Origin: Sphingomonas sp. ERG5
GTDB lineage: Bacteria; Pseudomonadota; Alphaproteobacteria; Sphingomonadales; Sphingomonadaceae
Assembly: GCF_000803065.1 (NCBI RefSeq)
Contig: NZ_JSXI01000056.1
Span: 1 to 64,000, forward strand
DNA: 64,000 bases
Reading direction: 5' to 3'
The translations under genes were made by a program, and so were the position numbers. Below, one piece after another: positions 55,155-63,538 of this stretch. Position 1 is the stretch's first letter. Each line of letters starts with the position of its first letter. The notes under the pieces are model-generated. The model was not told the DNA's origin. It saw nothing but the letters and a program-made list of their open reading frames with translations, and ran no database searches.

Positions 55155-55621
55155 GCTGTGTGCTCCTCGGATGGGGATGGGGACGGAAATGGGGAATGGC
55201 CGAGTTTTGCGACCCGGTCGGTGTGGCGGCCACCGGCAAAGCCCGTGGTCAGGAAAGCGGTGATGCAGGCCTTGGCCATGTCCTCGCCGGTCAGGCGCGC
55301 GCCGAGCGCAACGACATTGGCGTCATTATGTTCGCGGGCGAGCGCCGCCGATAGCGGTTCGCCGACCAGCGCGCAGCGCACCGCCGGATTGCGGTTGACC
55401 GCGATCGAGATGCCGATGCCCGAGCCGCACAAAGCGACACCGCGTTCCGCGTTGCCGGCGGCGACCGCTTCGGTGAGCTTGTAACCGAAATCGGGATAAT
55501 CGACCCGCGCGTCGCTGTCCGGGCCGAGGTCGATCACCTCATGCCCTTCATCGCGCAGCCAGGCGGCCAGCACGACTTTCAGCGCGAACGCGGCATGATC
55601 GGAAGCGATGGCAATGCGCAT
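55151..55621 (-). CDS. rpiB: Ribose-5-phosphate isomerase B
   Basis: A 156-residue isomerase of ribose 5-phosphate and ribulose 5-phosphate. IAIASDHAAFALK at the start, ALCGSGIGISIAVNRNPAVRCALV with the catalytic Cys, and REHNDANVVALGARLTG are typical. First gene of rpiB-glyA-zinc ribbon-nrdR-trmJ, a common alphaproteobacterial order linking pentose, one-carbon and nucleotide metabolism. Confidence 0.95.
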   Translation of the reverse strand: MRIAIASDHAAFALKVVLAAWLRDEGHEVIDLGPDSDARVDYPDFGYKLTEAVAAGNAERGVALCGSGIGISIAVNRNPAVRCALVGEPLSAALAREHNDANVVALGARLTGEDMAKACITAFLTTGFAGGRHTDRVAKLGHSPFPSPSPSEEHTA

Positions 55622-55773
55622 GAACGGTGCGCGCTCCTCTAGCGGGTGAAGCGGATGCGGCGGCTCTTACGCAATGCGTTCGCGGAACGCCACACCGGAA
55701 AACTCCTTGCGGCCGACATAAGCATTCGAGCGGACGTGGCGGCCATTGCGGTGGTCGGGTTTGGACCCTAGGC

Positions 55774-56385
55774 ATGTCGTCTGTGACGGATTCACCATCA
55801 GCCATACGCGAGTCCGGGCCGGCGGCATCGTCCGTGGCGGATGCTGCGCGCGCGCAACTTGTCGAGATATTGGTGCGCACCGGCGATGAGGATCGCGCGG
55901 CGTTTCGCGACCTCTATTCGCTGACATCGGCGAAACTATTTGGCGTATGCCTCCGTATCTGCGGCGAACGGCAAGCAGCGGAAGATGTTTTGCACGACGT
56001 GTATCTCACCATTTGGAAACGGGCGGGTGCCTATGAACCGAGCCGTGCGAGTCCGATAACCTGGCTGTCGACGATCGCGCGCAATCGCGCGATCGATTGG
56101 CGCCGCGCCCAGACCATCCGGCGCTCTACCCCGATCGAGGATGCGCCGCCGATCGCCGATGCCGCGCCGCTGGCGAGCGACACGGTGGTCGCCGATCAGG
56201 AAGCGCACCGGCTGCATCATTGCCTCGACAGGCTCGAGGCGCGCCAGCGCGGCGCGATCCGTACCGCCTTTTTCGACGGGGTAACCTATGCCGACCTTGC
56301 CGAGCGGGAGAATGTGCCGCTCGGCACGATGAAGAGCTGGGTGCGACGCGGTCTGATGAAGCTCAAGGAGTGCCTCGAAAAGTGA
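55774..56385 (+). CDS. ECF sigma factor, SigK-like
   Basis: A 203-residue sigma factor. Region 2 spans about residues 45-110 (DLYSLTSAKLFGVCLRICGERQAAEDVLHDVYLTIWKRAG is cut here: key parts AEDVLHDVY and WLSTIARNRAIDWRR). Region 4 is near the end (RQRGAIRTAFFDGVTY, LGTMKSWVRRGLMKLKE). The next gene encodes its RskA-like anti-sigma factor, overlapping by 4 bp. Start ATG 55774; the ~40 codons of open frame before it have no ribosome site. Confidence 0.92.
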   Translation: MSSVTDSPSAIRESGPAASSVADAARAQLVEILVRTGDEDRAAFRDLYSLTSAKLFGVCLRICGERQAAEDVLHDVYLTIWKRAGAYEPSRASPITWLSTIARNRAIDWRRAQTIRRSTPIEDAPPIADAAPLASDTVVADQEAHRLHHCLDRLEARQRGAIRTAFFDGVTYADLAERENVPLGTMKSWVRRGLMKLKECLEK

Positions 56386-57125
56386 GCGAGGACGCGATCC
56401 CGACCGGCAAAGATCCCGACGCCGCCGCCGCCGAACTGGCGCTGGGCCTGCTCGAGGGCGAGGAGCGCGTGATCGCTTTGCGTCGCGTGCTCGCCGAGCC
56501 CGGCTTCGCGCAGGACGTCGAGCGCTGGCGCGTGCATCTCGGGCAATTGTTCGACATCTGGCCGGAGGTCGCCGCGCCGCCGGGCATGATGGACCGCATT
56601 GACCTGGCGCTGGATGGTCCCGCTGCGCCGCCGCCGGTCACGCTGACGCGCACCGGCCGGTTGTGGCCGGGGATCGCGGCGGCATCGAGCCTGATCGCGG
56701 CGAGCCTGTTGCTGGTTGTGCTGATCCGGCCCATGCCGCCGGTGCCAGCCGCGATTCCGCCCAAGAAACAGCCGGTTGCCACGGCGCCCGCGCGCATGCT
56801 GGTCGCTTCGATCGACCCAAGCGCCGCGGGCAAGCCGGTGACCGTGGTGTATGATCCGGCGTCGGGCAGTCTGCGCCTGACCGAATCCACGCTTGCCGAC
56901 GCCAATCGCAGTGCCGAACTGTGGGTGATCGCGGGGGATGGCGTGCCGCATTCGCTTGGATTGTTGCATATCAGCGGCGGCACGACCTTCACCGTCACCG
57001 GCGACAATCGCGCGCGGCTGTCGGCGGGCGCGACGCTCGCCGTGTCGCTCGAACCGGTTGGCGGCTCGCCGACTGGCCTGCCGACCGGACCGGTGGTCGC
57101 GACGGGCGCCCTGTCTCAGGTCTAA
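56382..57125 (+). CDS. RskA-type membrane anti-sigma factor
   Basis: A 247-residue protein. The N-terminal cytoplasmic helical part (AAELALGLLEGEERVIALRR) is the sigma-binding domain; one membrane helix lies near residues 91-110 (GIAAASSLIAASLLLVVLI); the outer RskA domain follows (AELWVIAGDGVPHSLGLLHI). GTG start overlapping the sigma stop (GTGA). Release upon an envelope signal would free the sigma factor. The stop codon lies in a threefold 15-bp repeat. Confidence 0.9.
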   Translation: MSEDAIPTGKDPDAAAAELALGLLEGEERVIALRRVLAEPGFAQDVERWRVHLGQLFDIWPEVAAPPGMMDRIDLALDGPAAPPPVTLTRTGRLWPGIAAASSLIAASLLLVVLIRPMPPVPAAIPPKKQPVATAPARMLVASIDPSAAGKPVTVVYDPASGSLRLTESTLADANRSAELWVIAGDGVPHSLGLLHISGGTTFTVTGDNRARLSAGATLAVSLEPVGGSPTGLPTGPVVATGALSQV

Positions 57126-57155
57126 CTGTCTCAGGTCTAACTGTCTCAGGTTTAC
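57111..57155. repeat. Three tandem 15-bp repeats at the anti-sigma stop codon
   Basis: CTGTCTCAGGTCTAA occurs at 57111-57125 and 57126-57140, and with two changes (TTTAC) at 57141-57155. The first copy contains the stop codon of the anti-sigma gene, so each exact repeat ends in an in-frame TAA. Confidence 0.85.
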
Positions 57156-57251
57156 CGTCCCGGATTTAACTGCGGCCGACTGCATCCGCAGGCCCGGGAT
57201 CGCCGTATCTCCCACCGTGTCCGGACCCGGACCAACGTAGGAGAGTATCTC

Positions 57252-57806
57252 ATGCCCCCCATATTCCGTGCGTCGATCGTCGCCATCGCGCTTGTCGCCG
57301 GCGGTGCCGCGCTCGCCGGCCCCTCCAAGAACCCGATGGTCGGCGGTGCTGCGATGTATCCGACCAAGAACATCATCGAGAATGCCGTCAATTCGCACGA
57401 CCACACCACCCTGGTCGCCGCGGTCAAGGCAGCCGGCCTGGTGGAAACGCTATCGGGCCCGGGTCCCTTCACGGTCTTCGCCCCGACCAACGCCGCATTC
57501 GCGAAGCTGCCCGCCGGCACGGTCGATACGCTGGTCAAGCCCGAGAACAAGGCGATGCTGACCACCATCCTGACTTACCATGTCGTGCCCGGCAAAATCA
57601 GTGCGGCGATGATCGCCGCCAATGCCAAGGCGCATAAGGGTGTCGCAACCTACACCACGGTGCAGGGTGGTACGCTCAGCTTCATGAAATCGGGCAAGGG
57701 CTGGGCGATCAAGGATGCCAAGGGCGGCGTGGCGAAGATCACGATTGCCGATGTCAACCAGTCGAATGGCGTCATTCACGTCATCGATTCGGTACTGATG
57801 CCGTAG
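57252..57806 (+). CDS. Secreted fasciclin-domain protein
   Basis: A 184-residue protein with a signal peptide (cut near GGAALA-GPS). One fasciclin domain fills the rest: NIIENAVNSHDHTTLVAAVKAAGL, GPFTVFAPTNAAFAKLP, YHVVPGKI and the ending NGVIHVIDSVLMP. The sigma/anti-sigma/fasciclin order is common, and the fasciclin gene is probably a target or output of the sigma factor. GGAGAG precedes the ATG. Confidence 0.93.
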   Translation: MPPIFRASIVAIALVAGGAALAGPSKNPMVGGAAMYPTKNIIENAVNSHDHTTLVAAVKAAGLVETLSGPGPFTVFAPTNAAFAKLPAGTVDTLVKPENKAMLTTILTYHVVPGKISAAMIAANAKAHKGVATYTTVQGGTLSFMKSGKGWAIKDAKGGVAKITIADVNQSNGVIHVIDSVLMP

Positions 57807-57943
57807 CGTCCGCAAGAAAAATCGAGAAAAATCGCATCGGCCATGCATCGGATTGCGGTGTGGTGCGTATATACGGCGGTCTTTCCCCCAAGCGGAAGAC
57901 GTGTACGGGCGCCGGTCCCCCCTCCAAAACGGCGCCTTGGCGT

Positions 57944-57992
57944 AAAAAAGGACCTGCCGGCGCCCCAATGCCGGCAGGTCCTTTTCTTTTTC
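57944..57992. terminator. Strong bidirectional intrinsic terminator
   Basis: GGACCTGCCGGC (57950-57961) pairs with GCCGGCAGGTCC (57970-57981); the stem is flanked by AAAAAA on the left and TTTTCTTTTT on the right. It serves the fasciclin gene on the plus strand and the RNA-repair operon on the minus strand, whose last stop is at 58037. Confidence 0.92.
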
Positions 57993-58036
57993 TCCCGACG
58001 CTCCGGACGCATCGCGACCCGAGGCGATCGATCGGG

Positions 58037-60037
58037 TCAAAAGCCGATCCTCCCCACCGCATCGGGCTTGCACGCCACCTCTCGCGCCAACCGGTCGACC
58101 ACGGCGCGTGCGTCACTGGCGGGCATATGACGCAGCTGGCGGGCGACCACCGCGAAATCGCCCGGAGTCAGTCCCGACACGTCGGTCAACCCGGCCGGCG
58201 CGGGCATGCCGAAGAAGCGCTCGAACGCCCGTTCCGCCCGCTCGGGCCCGAGCGGGCGCAGGTCGAGCTTGAACACGAAACGCCGGAGCGTTGCCGGATC
58301 GAGCTTCCAGCCATGGTTGGTCGCCGCCACCACCGGCAAAGGATGGCGGTCGAGCCAGGTGAGCAGTTCATTGACCTGGCTCACTTCCCAGCTGGTCCGC
58401 GCGGTGCTGCGGTCGAACAGCAGTGAGTCCGCTTCGTCGAAGAACAACACCGCGCCACGCTGCCGCGCTTCGGCAAAGGCCCCGGCGATCCGCGCCTCGG
58501 TCTCGCCGACATAAGGAGACAGGAGATCGGACGCGCGCTTGGTAACCAAGGGTCGGTCGAGCCGCCGCGCGAGATGGTCGGCGAGTGCGGTCTTGCCCGT
58601 ACCCGGCGGGCCGGTCAGCAGCAACGAGACATCGGTCGCCTCCCCCGCGCCGATCCGCTCGAACAACGGACCGAGCGGGGCGTCGGCCTCGTACAGCTCG
58701 AGATCGAGCGGACCGAAGCCGTCGAGCGGCAACTCCCCGCCGCGAAGCGCGCGCACCAGCGCTTCGGCCGAACGAACCCCGCCATCGGTCTCGCCCGCCA
58801 GCCGTCCGGCGCGCGCGGCGACCCGCAGGACCGTCGATGCTTCGGGCGCAGCGTCAAGCAACCGCTCGAAGCCATTGCCCGGTGCCACGCCCTCCTCGGT
58901 CGCGATGCGATTGAGCATACGCCGTCCCACGACGCGCGACGGCATGTCGAGCTTCAGCACGAAGCTCATTCGCCGCAGAATCGCATCATCGACATTGCCG
59001 ATCGCGTTGCTGGTCCAGATCACCGGGACCGGGTTCGCCTCCAGCATGCGGTTGACGAAGATCTTGCTGCCCTGACGCCGCGCGACCCAGTCGCCGCTGC
59101 TCGGTTGCGCATCGCCGATCAGATCTTCCATCTCGTCGAACAGTAAGGCCGCGCCGCTGCCACGGGCAAGCAGCCGCTGGGCGAGCTGCAGCGCATTGAC
59201 CCGGTCCCACCGCGTCGGTTCGGTGCCATCGTCATCGACTTCGCCGACCCCATGCAGCGCAAGACCCGCCGCGGCGGCGAGCGTGCGGGCGAGTTCGGTC
59301 TTGCCGGTGCCGGGCGGGCCATGGATCAGGATGTTGATCCCCGCCGCCTGCTCGCGCGCCGTGCCGCGCAGCAGGTCGACCATGAACGCGGCATCGGCGA
59401 CATGCGCGAAGTCGTCCAGGTCGAGCCGCGCCGCCTGGCGGATGCCGATCAGCGTATCGATCATGGCGTCACCCTTGTCCGGCGCACGATCGAGCAAGCG
59501 TTCGAGTGTCCAGAAGACGTCGAGTTCCACTTCGCCGCGGCGATTGGCATAGAAGCCGGCAAGGCCGAGCCGCAGCACGGCGCTTTGCCGCACGACGCGC
59601 GCGGCCTCATGCGGTTCGGCTCCGGCCAGTTCGCCGAGCAGCGCCGGCAAGTCATGGCCATGGGTGATGGCGATCGATATCAGCCGCTCGACGCGCGGCA
59701 GCCGGTCGCACGCCACGACCAGGATCAGCAGCGCGCGATCGATCGGTTCCAGCGCGAGCAGGTCGGCAAGGCGATCGGCCAATTCCAGGACGTGCGGGCG
59801 CGCCTCTCCCGTTGGCCGCGCCGTCGCGACCGCCTTGAGCAACACCTTCCATTCCAGCGGCTTTGCTGGCTTGTCGGGCCCCTTCTTGCCTGACCCGGCC
59901 TTGCCGGGCTTCGTCGCGGTCAGCCAGGTTCGGTGTGGCTCGGCCCATGTCAGTACCGCCACTGCCAGCGGTGCGGACGCGGATATGCCGCGCCCGATCC
60001 GGAGCAACAGGCTCCGGACGATTTCATGTTCTTGCAT
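58037..60037 (-). CDS. Protein with two AAA+ ATPase domains
   Basis: A 666-residue cytoplasmic protein. Residues ~1-220 are helical, with no recognised domain and a Lys/Gly/Pro-rich patch (KPGKAGSGKKGPDKPAK). AAA domain 1: Walker A GPPGTGKTELA at about 239 and Walker B LLFDEMEDL near 300. AAA domain 2: Walker A GPPGTGKTALA at about 475, Walker B VLFFDEADSLL near 530, with sensor-type ATNHG after it. This tandem order resembles Cdc48/FtsH-like unfoldases, but no peptidase follows. It is the last gene of the rsr-Y RNA-rtcBA operon; it may remodel RNA-protein complexes. Confidence 0.85.
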   Translation of the reverse strand: MQEHEIVRSLLLRIGRGISASAPLAVAVLTWAEPHRTWLTATKPGKAGSGKKGPDKPAKPLEWKVLLKAVATARPTGEARPHVLELADRLADLLALEPIDRALLILVVACDRLPRVERLISIAITHGHDLPALLGELAGAEPHEAARVVRQSAVLRLGLAGFYANRRGEVELDVFWTLERLLDRAPDKGDAMIDTLIGIRQAARLDLDDFAHVADAAFMVDLLRGTAREQAAGINILIHGPPGTGKTELARTLAAAAGLALHGVGEVDDDGTEPTRWDRVNALQLAQRLLARGSGAALLFDEMEDLIGDAQPSSGDWVARRQGSKIFVNRMLEANPVPVIWTSNAIGNVDDAILRRMSFVLKLDMPSRVVGRRMLNRIATEEGVAPGNGFERLLDAAPEASTVLRVAARAGRLAGETDGGVRSAEALVRALRGGELPLDGFGPLDLELYEADAPLGPLFERIGAGEATDVSLLLTGPPGTGKTALADHLARRLDRPLVTKRASDLLSPYVGETEARIAGAFAEARQRGAVLFFDEADSLLFDRSTARTSWEVSQVNELLTWLDRHPLPVVAATNHGWKLDPATLRRFVFKLDLRPLGPERAERAFERFFGMPAPAGLTDVSGLTPGDFAVVARQLRHMPASDARAVVDRLAREVACKPDAVGRIGF

Positions 60038-60268
60038 GATCTTTTCCGTATTCCCGCCCGGACGGCGCGCAGGCGCAACGAAGCGCAGCGCGCGGCCGGG
60101 TCGATCGAATCTGTCGGTGTGGGAATACTGCGGCGGCGCGTGCTGCCCCGGCCGCAGCGCTTTACGGAAAAGCGCCTATGGCTGGGAGCGGTCAGCGCCG
60201 AACAGAACGCCCATCGTGGCGGTCATATTCAACAATGCATATCTCCGATGCACGACCGTCATTGGGAT

Positions 60269-60312
60269 GTCGCGCGCAGCGGCCCCTAGCCGAAACGACC
60301 GCTGCGCGCAAC
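60269..60312 (-). terminator. 14-bp hairpin between rtcA and the AAA gene
   Basis: In the transcript GUUGCGCGCAGCGG pairs along 14 positions (one G-U) with CCGCUGCGCGCGAC around a 16-nt loop, six bases after the rtcA stop. There is no U-run. It could protect the rtc mRNA end or partly stop transcription, lowering AAA expression. The remaining 230 bp to the AAA start show no gene; they are a GC-rich leader with a ribosome site GGAAAAG. Confidence 0.6.
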
Positions 60313-60317
60313 TTGGG

Positions 60318-61331
60318 TTAGCGGATGTCGACCCGATGGGTGCCGGATGCGCTCTGTTCGAACACGCACTGCCGGCCGAGAAAACGGGCGATGATGTCCG
60401 CCGCCGTCAGGCTGTGCTGGCTCGGCTTGACCGTGGTGAACGCACCGCCGCCGGCAAGCGCGAAGGGCAGCAGCAACTGATCGGCGAGATAGGGCCCGGC
60501 AAACGCGTCCGATGCCTCATAGCCCGACATTCGCGCCGCCGCGCGCTTCGCGACCTGTTCGGCGGACACGCCGAGCTGGCCGAAACCGCTGACGATTTCG
60601 GTGACATGCTCATAGGCCGCCTCGAGCAGCAGAATATTGCCCGGCCCCTGTTCCTCGGGCAGTTGGCGGACCGCGAACGCTTCCTCCGGCCAGTCGAGCA
60701 GCGTCTTCGCGGTCACGATCTCGCGATCGGCCACCTCGAAGGGCAGGCCGGCAAACATCGCCAGCGCCGAGCGTGACAGCAATGCGCCCCGTTCGACACA
60801 CTCGATCGGCCGCAGTGGCGCGGGCATGATGTCGACTTCGATCCGGCCACCGCCGCGCGGGTAGAAGCCGTGGCGCGTCAGCCGCGCTTCGACCCTCGGT
60901 CCCATGCGGTTGATCACCGGCAGGAAGGTTCGCGCGATGAAGTCGAACGGCGGCGCCATCATGTTATGCGTGCCGCCTTCGAGCACGAGCCGCGACGGCG
61001 CATCGGCGAGGATCAGCGGCATCAGGATCGTCTGCAGCACGAGGCCCGTGCTGCCGGCGGTGCCGACCGCGAAGCGATACTCGCCGGGCACGACCGTTCC
61101 AGGCCGGAAGGCGAGGTCGCTCGACCCGACCGCCAGCCCATCGCATTCCGCCCCGCCGATCGCGCACGCGGCCTCCACCGCGGTGACATGCTGGCGCATC
61201 AGCCCCGGCTTCGACCGCTTGCCGCGCACATTGCTGATCCGGAACGGCGTGCCCGTAACGAGCGACAGCGCGCACGCATTGCGCACCACCTGCCCCCCGC
61301 CTTCGCCTTCCGATCCGTCGATGATGATCAC
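60318..61331 (-). CDS. rtcA: RNA 3'-terminal phosphate cyclase
   Basis: A 337-residue enzyme converting RNA 3'-phosphate ends to 2',3'-cyclic phosphate with ATP. IIIDGSEGEGGGQVVRNACALS opens the catalytic domain; RGKRSKPGLMRQHVTA and FYPRGGGRIEVDI follow; the end has DQLLLPFALAGGG and the His-bearing KPSQHSLTA. The GTG at 61331 gives the normal family length; the frame upstream overlaps the neighbouring gene and is not used. Confidence 0.95.
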   Translation of the reverse strand: MIIIDGSEGEGGGQVVRNACALSLVTGTPFRISNVRGKRSKPGLMRQHVTAVEAACAIGGAECDGLAVGSSDLAFRPGTVVPGEYRFAVGTAGSTGLVLQTILMPLILADAPSRLVLEGGTHNMMAPPFDFIARTFLPVINRMGPRVEARLTRHGFYPRGGGRIEVDIMPAPLRPIECVERGALLSRSALAMFAGLPFEVADREIVTAKTLLDWPEEAFAVRQLPEEQGPGNILLLEAAYEHVTEIVSGFGQLGVSAEQVAKRAAARMSGYEASDAFAGPYLADQLLLPFALAGGGAFTTVKPSQHSLTAADIIARFLGRQCVFEQSASGTHRVDIR

Positions 61332-61348
61332 GTGTCTGTCTTTCTTAT

Positions 61349-61822
61349 CTAAAATCGTGTTTTGCCCTGGCGAGGCATCCACCAGAACCATATCGGCGTG
61401 GCGGCCTTTTTGTCCTTGGGCCATAATGCGAAGTCGCCCCCGCCTGTGCTGACCTCGACAAAGGCGGATCGCAAATCAGGCAGTTCCTCCTCGCCCACCC
61501 TGAGGATCATTCGGCCGTCCGCGATTGACGGCTCGAAATCCGGATAGCCTGGCTCGTACGCTATGCGCAGCGTTCCTGGCTTTTCTCGGATTGGCTCTCC
61601 GAAGTTCGGCACACTGAAAATCTCGGGCGACGGGGCGTTCAGGGCAATCGTACGATGATGCCCGACTGCTTCGGCGCTCATCCGATCAAGTAAGTCGGCG
61701 ATCGACGCACAGCCGTCCCCATCGGCCGTCATGTGCCAGCCGGCATGCTTGCTTCTGCGAGCCGAGTAGCGCCACAGATAGACGTGACCGACTTGCTTCC
61801 AGTCGTTGACCTTCAGGGTCAT
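61349..61822 (-). CDS. Unknown protein between rtcB and rtcA
   Basis: A 157-residue cytoplasmic protein, slightly rich in Trp (WKQVGHVYLWRYSARR, PIWFWWMPRQG). No recognised domain. CCGGAG before ATG 61822 and 17 bp to rtcA support a real gene in the operon. It could be an accessory RNA-repair factor, or an immunity/stress protein carried along by chance. Base composition is a little lower in GC than its neighbours. Confidence 0.6.
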   Translation of the reverse strand: MTLKVNDWKQVGHVYLWRYSARRSKHAGWHMTADGDGCASIADLLDRMSAEAVGHHRTIALNAPSPEIFSVPNFGEPIREKPGTLRIAYEPGYPDFEPSIADGRMILRVGEEELPDLRSAFVEVSTGGGDFALWPKDKKAATPIWFWWMPRQGKTRF

Positions 61823-61853
61823 GATGCTCTCCGGTGGCGACGTGCGCCAAGGG

Positions 61854-63080
61854 CTAACCCTTGACGCACACCACTTGCTTCAGCGTGTGGACGATCTCCA
61901 CCAGATCGGCCTGGGCGGCCATCACGGCTTCGATCGGCTTGTAGGCGCGCGGACTCTCGTCGATCACACCCACATCCTTGCGGCACGCCACGCCCTCGGT
62001 CGCGGCGATATGCTCGGCCAGCGACACCTGCTTCTTGGCCTCGGTACGTGACATCACGCGTCCCGCACCATGGCTGCAGCTGTCGAACGACTCCGCATTG
62101 CCCAGGCCCCGGACGATGAACGATTTCGCGCCCATCGACCCCGGGATGATGCCCAGTACGCCCTTTGCCGCGCGCACGGCCCCCTTGCGGGTAACGAGAA
62201 CATTCTCGCCGAAATGAGTCTCCCGCGTCACATAATTGTGATGGCAGTTGACCGCTTCCAGCTCGGCATCGAACGGCTTGGCGATCACGCCCCGGACCGC
62301 GCGGATGACGTTGGTCATCATCATGCGGCGGTTGAGTGCCGCATAATCCTGCGCCCAGCCGACTGCCTCGACATAATCGTCGAAATGGTCGGTCCCTTCC
62401 GGGAAATAGGCCAGGTCCTGGTCGGGCAGGTTGATATGCCATTTGCGCATGTCCTGCTTGGCCAGTTCGATGAAGAACGTGCCGATCGCATTGCCCACGC
62501 CGCGCGACCCGGAATGAAGCATCAGCCACACCCGCTGCTCGGTATCGAGGCACATTTCGATGAAATGGTTGCCCGTGCCGAGCGTGCCGAGATGCACCAG
62601 GTTATTGGTGTTCTTCAGCCGCGGATATTTCGCCGTGATCGCCTCGAACCGGGCGAACAGAGTCGCCCAGGCCTCGACGATCGCCGGTGGCGGATCGCCC
62701 CATGAACCAGTGTCGCGGTTGCCGCGTCCGACCGAGCGGCCATGCGGCACGGCACGTTCGATCGCCGCGCGCACGCCCTCAAGATTGTCGGGCAGGTCGC
62801 TCGCGACGAGCGAGGTGCGCGCCGCCATCATGCCGCAGCCGATATCGACCCCGACCGCAGCCGGGATGATCGCGCCCTTGGTCGGGATCACCGAGCCCAC
62901 GGTCGCGCCGATACCGACATGCACGTCCGGCATCGCCGCGACATGCTTGAAGATGAACGGCATCTGCGCCGCACGCGCGAGCTGCGCGCGCGCCTTGTCG
63001 TCGACCGGCACGCCGCGCGTCCACATCTTGATCGGCACGCCACCCTCGACATGCTGGTAATCGAAATTCGCTTCGGTCAT
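61854..63080 (-). CDS. rtcB: RNA-splicing/repair ligase RtcB
   Basis: A 408-residue GTP-dependent ligase joining RNA 2',3'-cyclic-phosphate (or 3'-P) and 5'-OH ends. Metal site: VDIGCGMMAAR (Asp79, Cys82). Guanylate-binding blocks: GTLGTGNHFIE, HSGSRGVGN, VNCHHNYV and SCSHGAGRVMSR with the His that takes GMP. Short form (about 408 residues), as in bacterial operon types. ATG 63080 has AGGAGG at ideal distance; a GTG precedes it directly. The Y-like RNA array ends 42 bp upstream. Confidence 0.96.
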   Translation of the reverse strand: MTEANFDYQHVEGGVPIKMWTRGVPVDDKARAQLARAAQMPFIFKHVAAMPDVHVGIGATVGSVIPTKGAIIPAAVGVDIGCGMMAARTSLVASDLPDNLEGVRAAIERAVPHGRSVGRGNRDTGSWGDPPPAIVEAWATLFARFEAITAKYPRLKNTNNLVHLGTLGTGNHFIEMCLDTEQRVWLMLHSGSRGVGNAIGTFFIELAKQDMRKWHINLPDQDLAYFPEGTDHFDDYVEAVGWAQDYAALNRRMMMTNVIRAVRGVIAKPFDAELEAVNCHHNYVTRETHFGENVLVTRKGAVRAAKGVLGIIPGSMGAKSFIVRGLGNAESFDSCSHGAGRVMSRTEAKKQVSLAEHIAATEGVACRKDVGVIDESPRAYKPIEAVMAAQADLVEIVHTLKQVVCVKG

Positions 63081-63121
63081 CACGACCTCCTGTTGCTCTT
63101 CTTACTATGGCGCCGGTATCG

Positions 63122-63257
63122 GGCGACGAGGTATTGGTGAGACAGCGGCCCGTGTCCTGCCCCTCTAGACGACGATCCAATCGGCTGATGCCGCGCTGGA
63201 TCGGCCGGAATCGAACCGGCGTTTCGGGCGTGCCATATAGTCCCACCGGCATTCGCC
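63122..63257 (-). ncRNA. Y-RNA-like unit 5, anticodon-loop-opened permuted tRNA
   Basis: 136 nt, nearest rtcB. Lower helix GGCGA/UCGCC, then the internal loop, and the upper helix GGUGGGAC/GUCUCACC. The tRNA-like body comes in the order: anticodon stem 3' strand GCCCG, loop AAAC, T-arm GCCGG-UUCGAUU-CCGGC, acceptor CGAUCCA, a closing loop with its own small hairpin, acceptor UGGAUCG (7 bp), UC, D-arm GUC-UAGAGGGGCAG-GAC, A, and anticodon stem 5' strand CGGGC. All four tRNA helices form. The D-arm resembles that of tRNA-Glu. Confidence 0.85.
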
Positions 63258-63280
63258 ATGATCTCGGCAATGTCGGTCCC

Positions 63281-63398
63281 GGCGACGAGATGTGACGAGA
63301 CATTTCCCTGAGCTATCCGGTTTCCCGGAGGCGGAGTTGGACCGCCGACCTCCTGCTTGAAGCAGGCGCTCTGACCTGTAGTCCCGCCGGCATTCGCC
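63281..63398 (-). ncRNA. Y-RNA-like unit 4, D-loop-opened permuted tRNA
   Basis: 118 nt. Lower helix GGCGA/UCGCC; upper helix GGCGGGAC/GUCUCGUC (8 bp with G-U pairs). The tRNA-like body runs: D-stem 3' strand GAGC, G, anticodon arm CCUGC-UUCAA-GCAGG with a loop of only five bases, variable loop AGGUC, T-arm GGCGG-UCCAACU-CCGCC (the usual U55 is C), acceptor UCCGG, tetraloop GAAA, acceptor CCGGA, UA, D-stem 5' strand GCUC. The chain is therefore opened within the D-loop, and the acceptor end is sealed by a GNRA tetraloop. Confidence 0.88.
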
Positions 63399-63415
63399 GG
63401 ACGTGTCTTGTTGCT

Positions 63416-63521
63416 GACGACGAATTTTTGGGGGACGGTTTGTGCTCTACCCGCTGAGCTACCCGCTTGCGCGAGGCGGGAATCGAACCCGCGACACCAT
63501 GTAGTCCCACCGGCATTCGCC
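63416..63521 (-). ncRNA. Y-RNA-like unit 3, anticodon-loop-opened permuted tRNA
   Basis: 106 nt. Lower helix GGCGA/UCGUC (one G-U). Upper helix GGUGGGAC/GUCCCCC with one bulged U. tRNA-like body: anticodon stem remnant GGU (pairs with ACC at the other end), T-arm GCGGG-UUCGAUU-CCCGC, acceptor CUCGC, tetraloop GCAA, acceptor GCGGG, UA, and a textbook D-arm GCUC-AGCGGGUA-GAGC. A tRNA finder may hit this arm pair, but the order is reversed relative to a tRNA gene. Confidence 0.85.
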
Positions 63522-63538
63522 AGCTTGAATTGGTTCAC

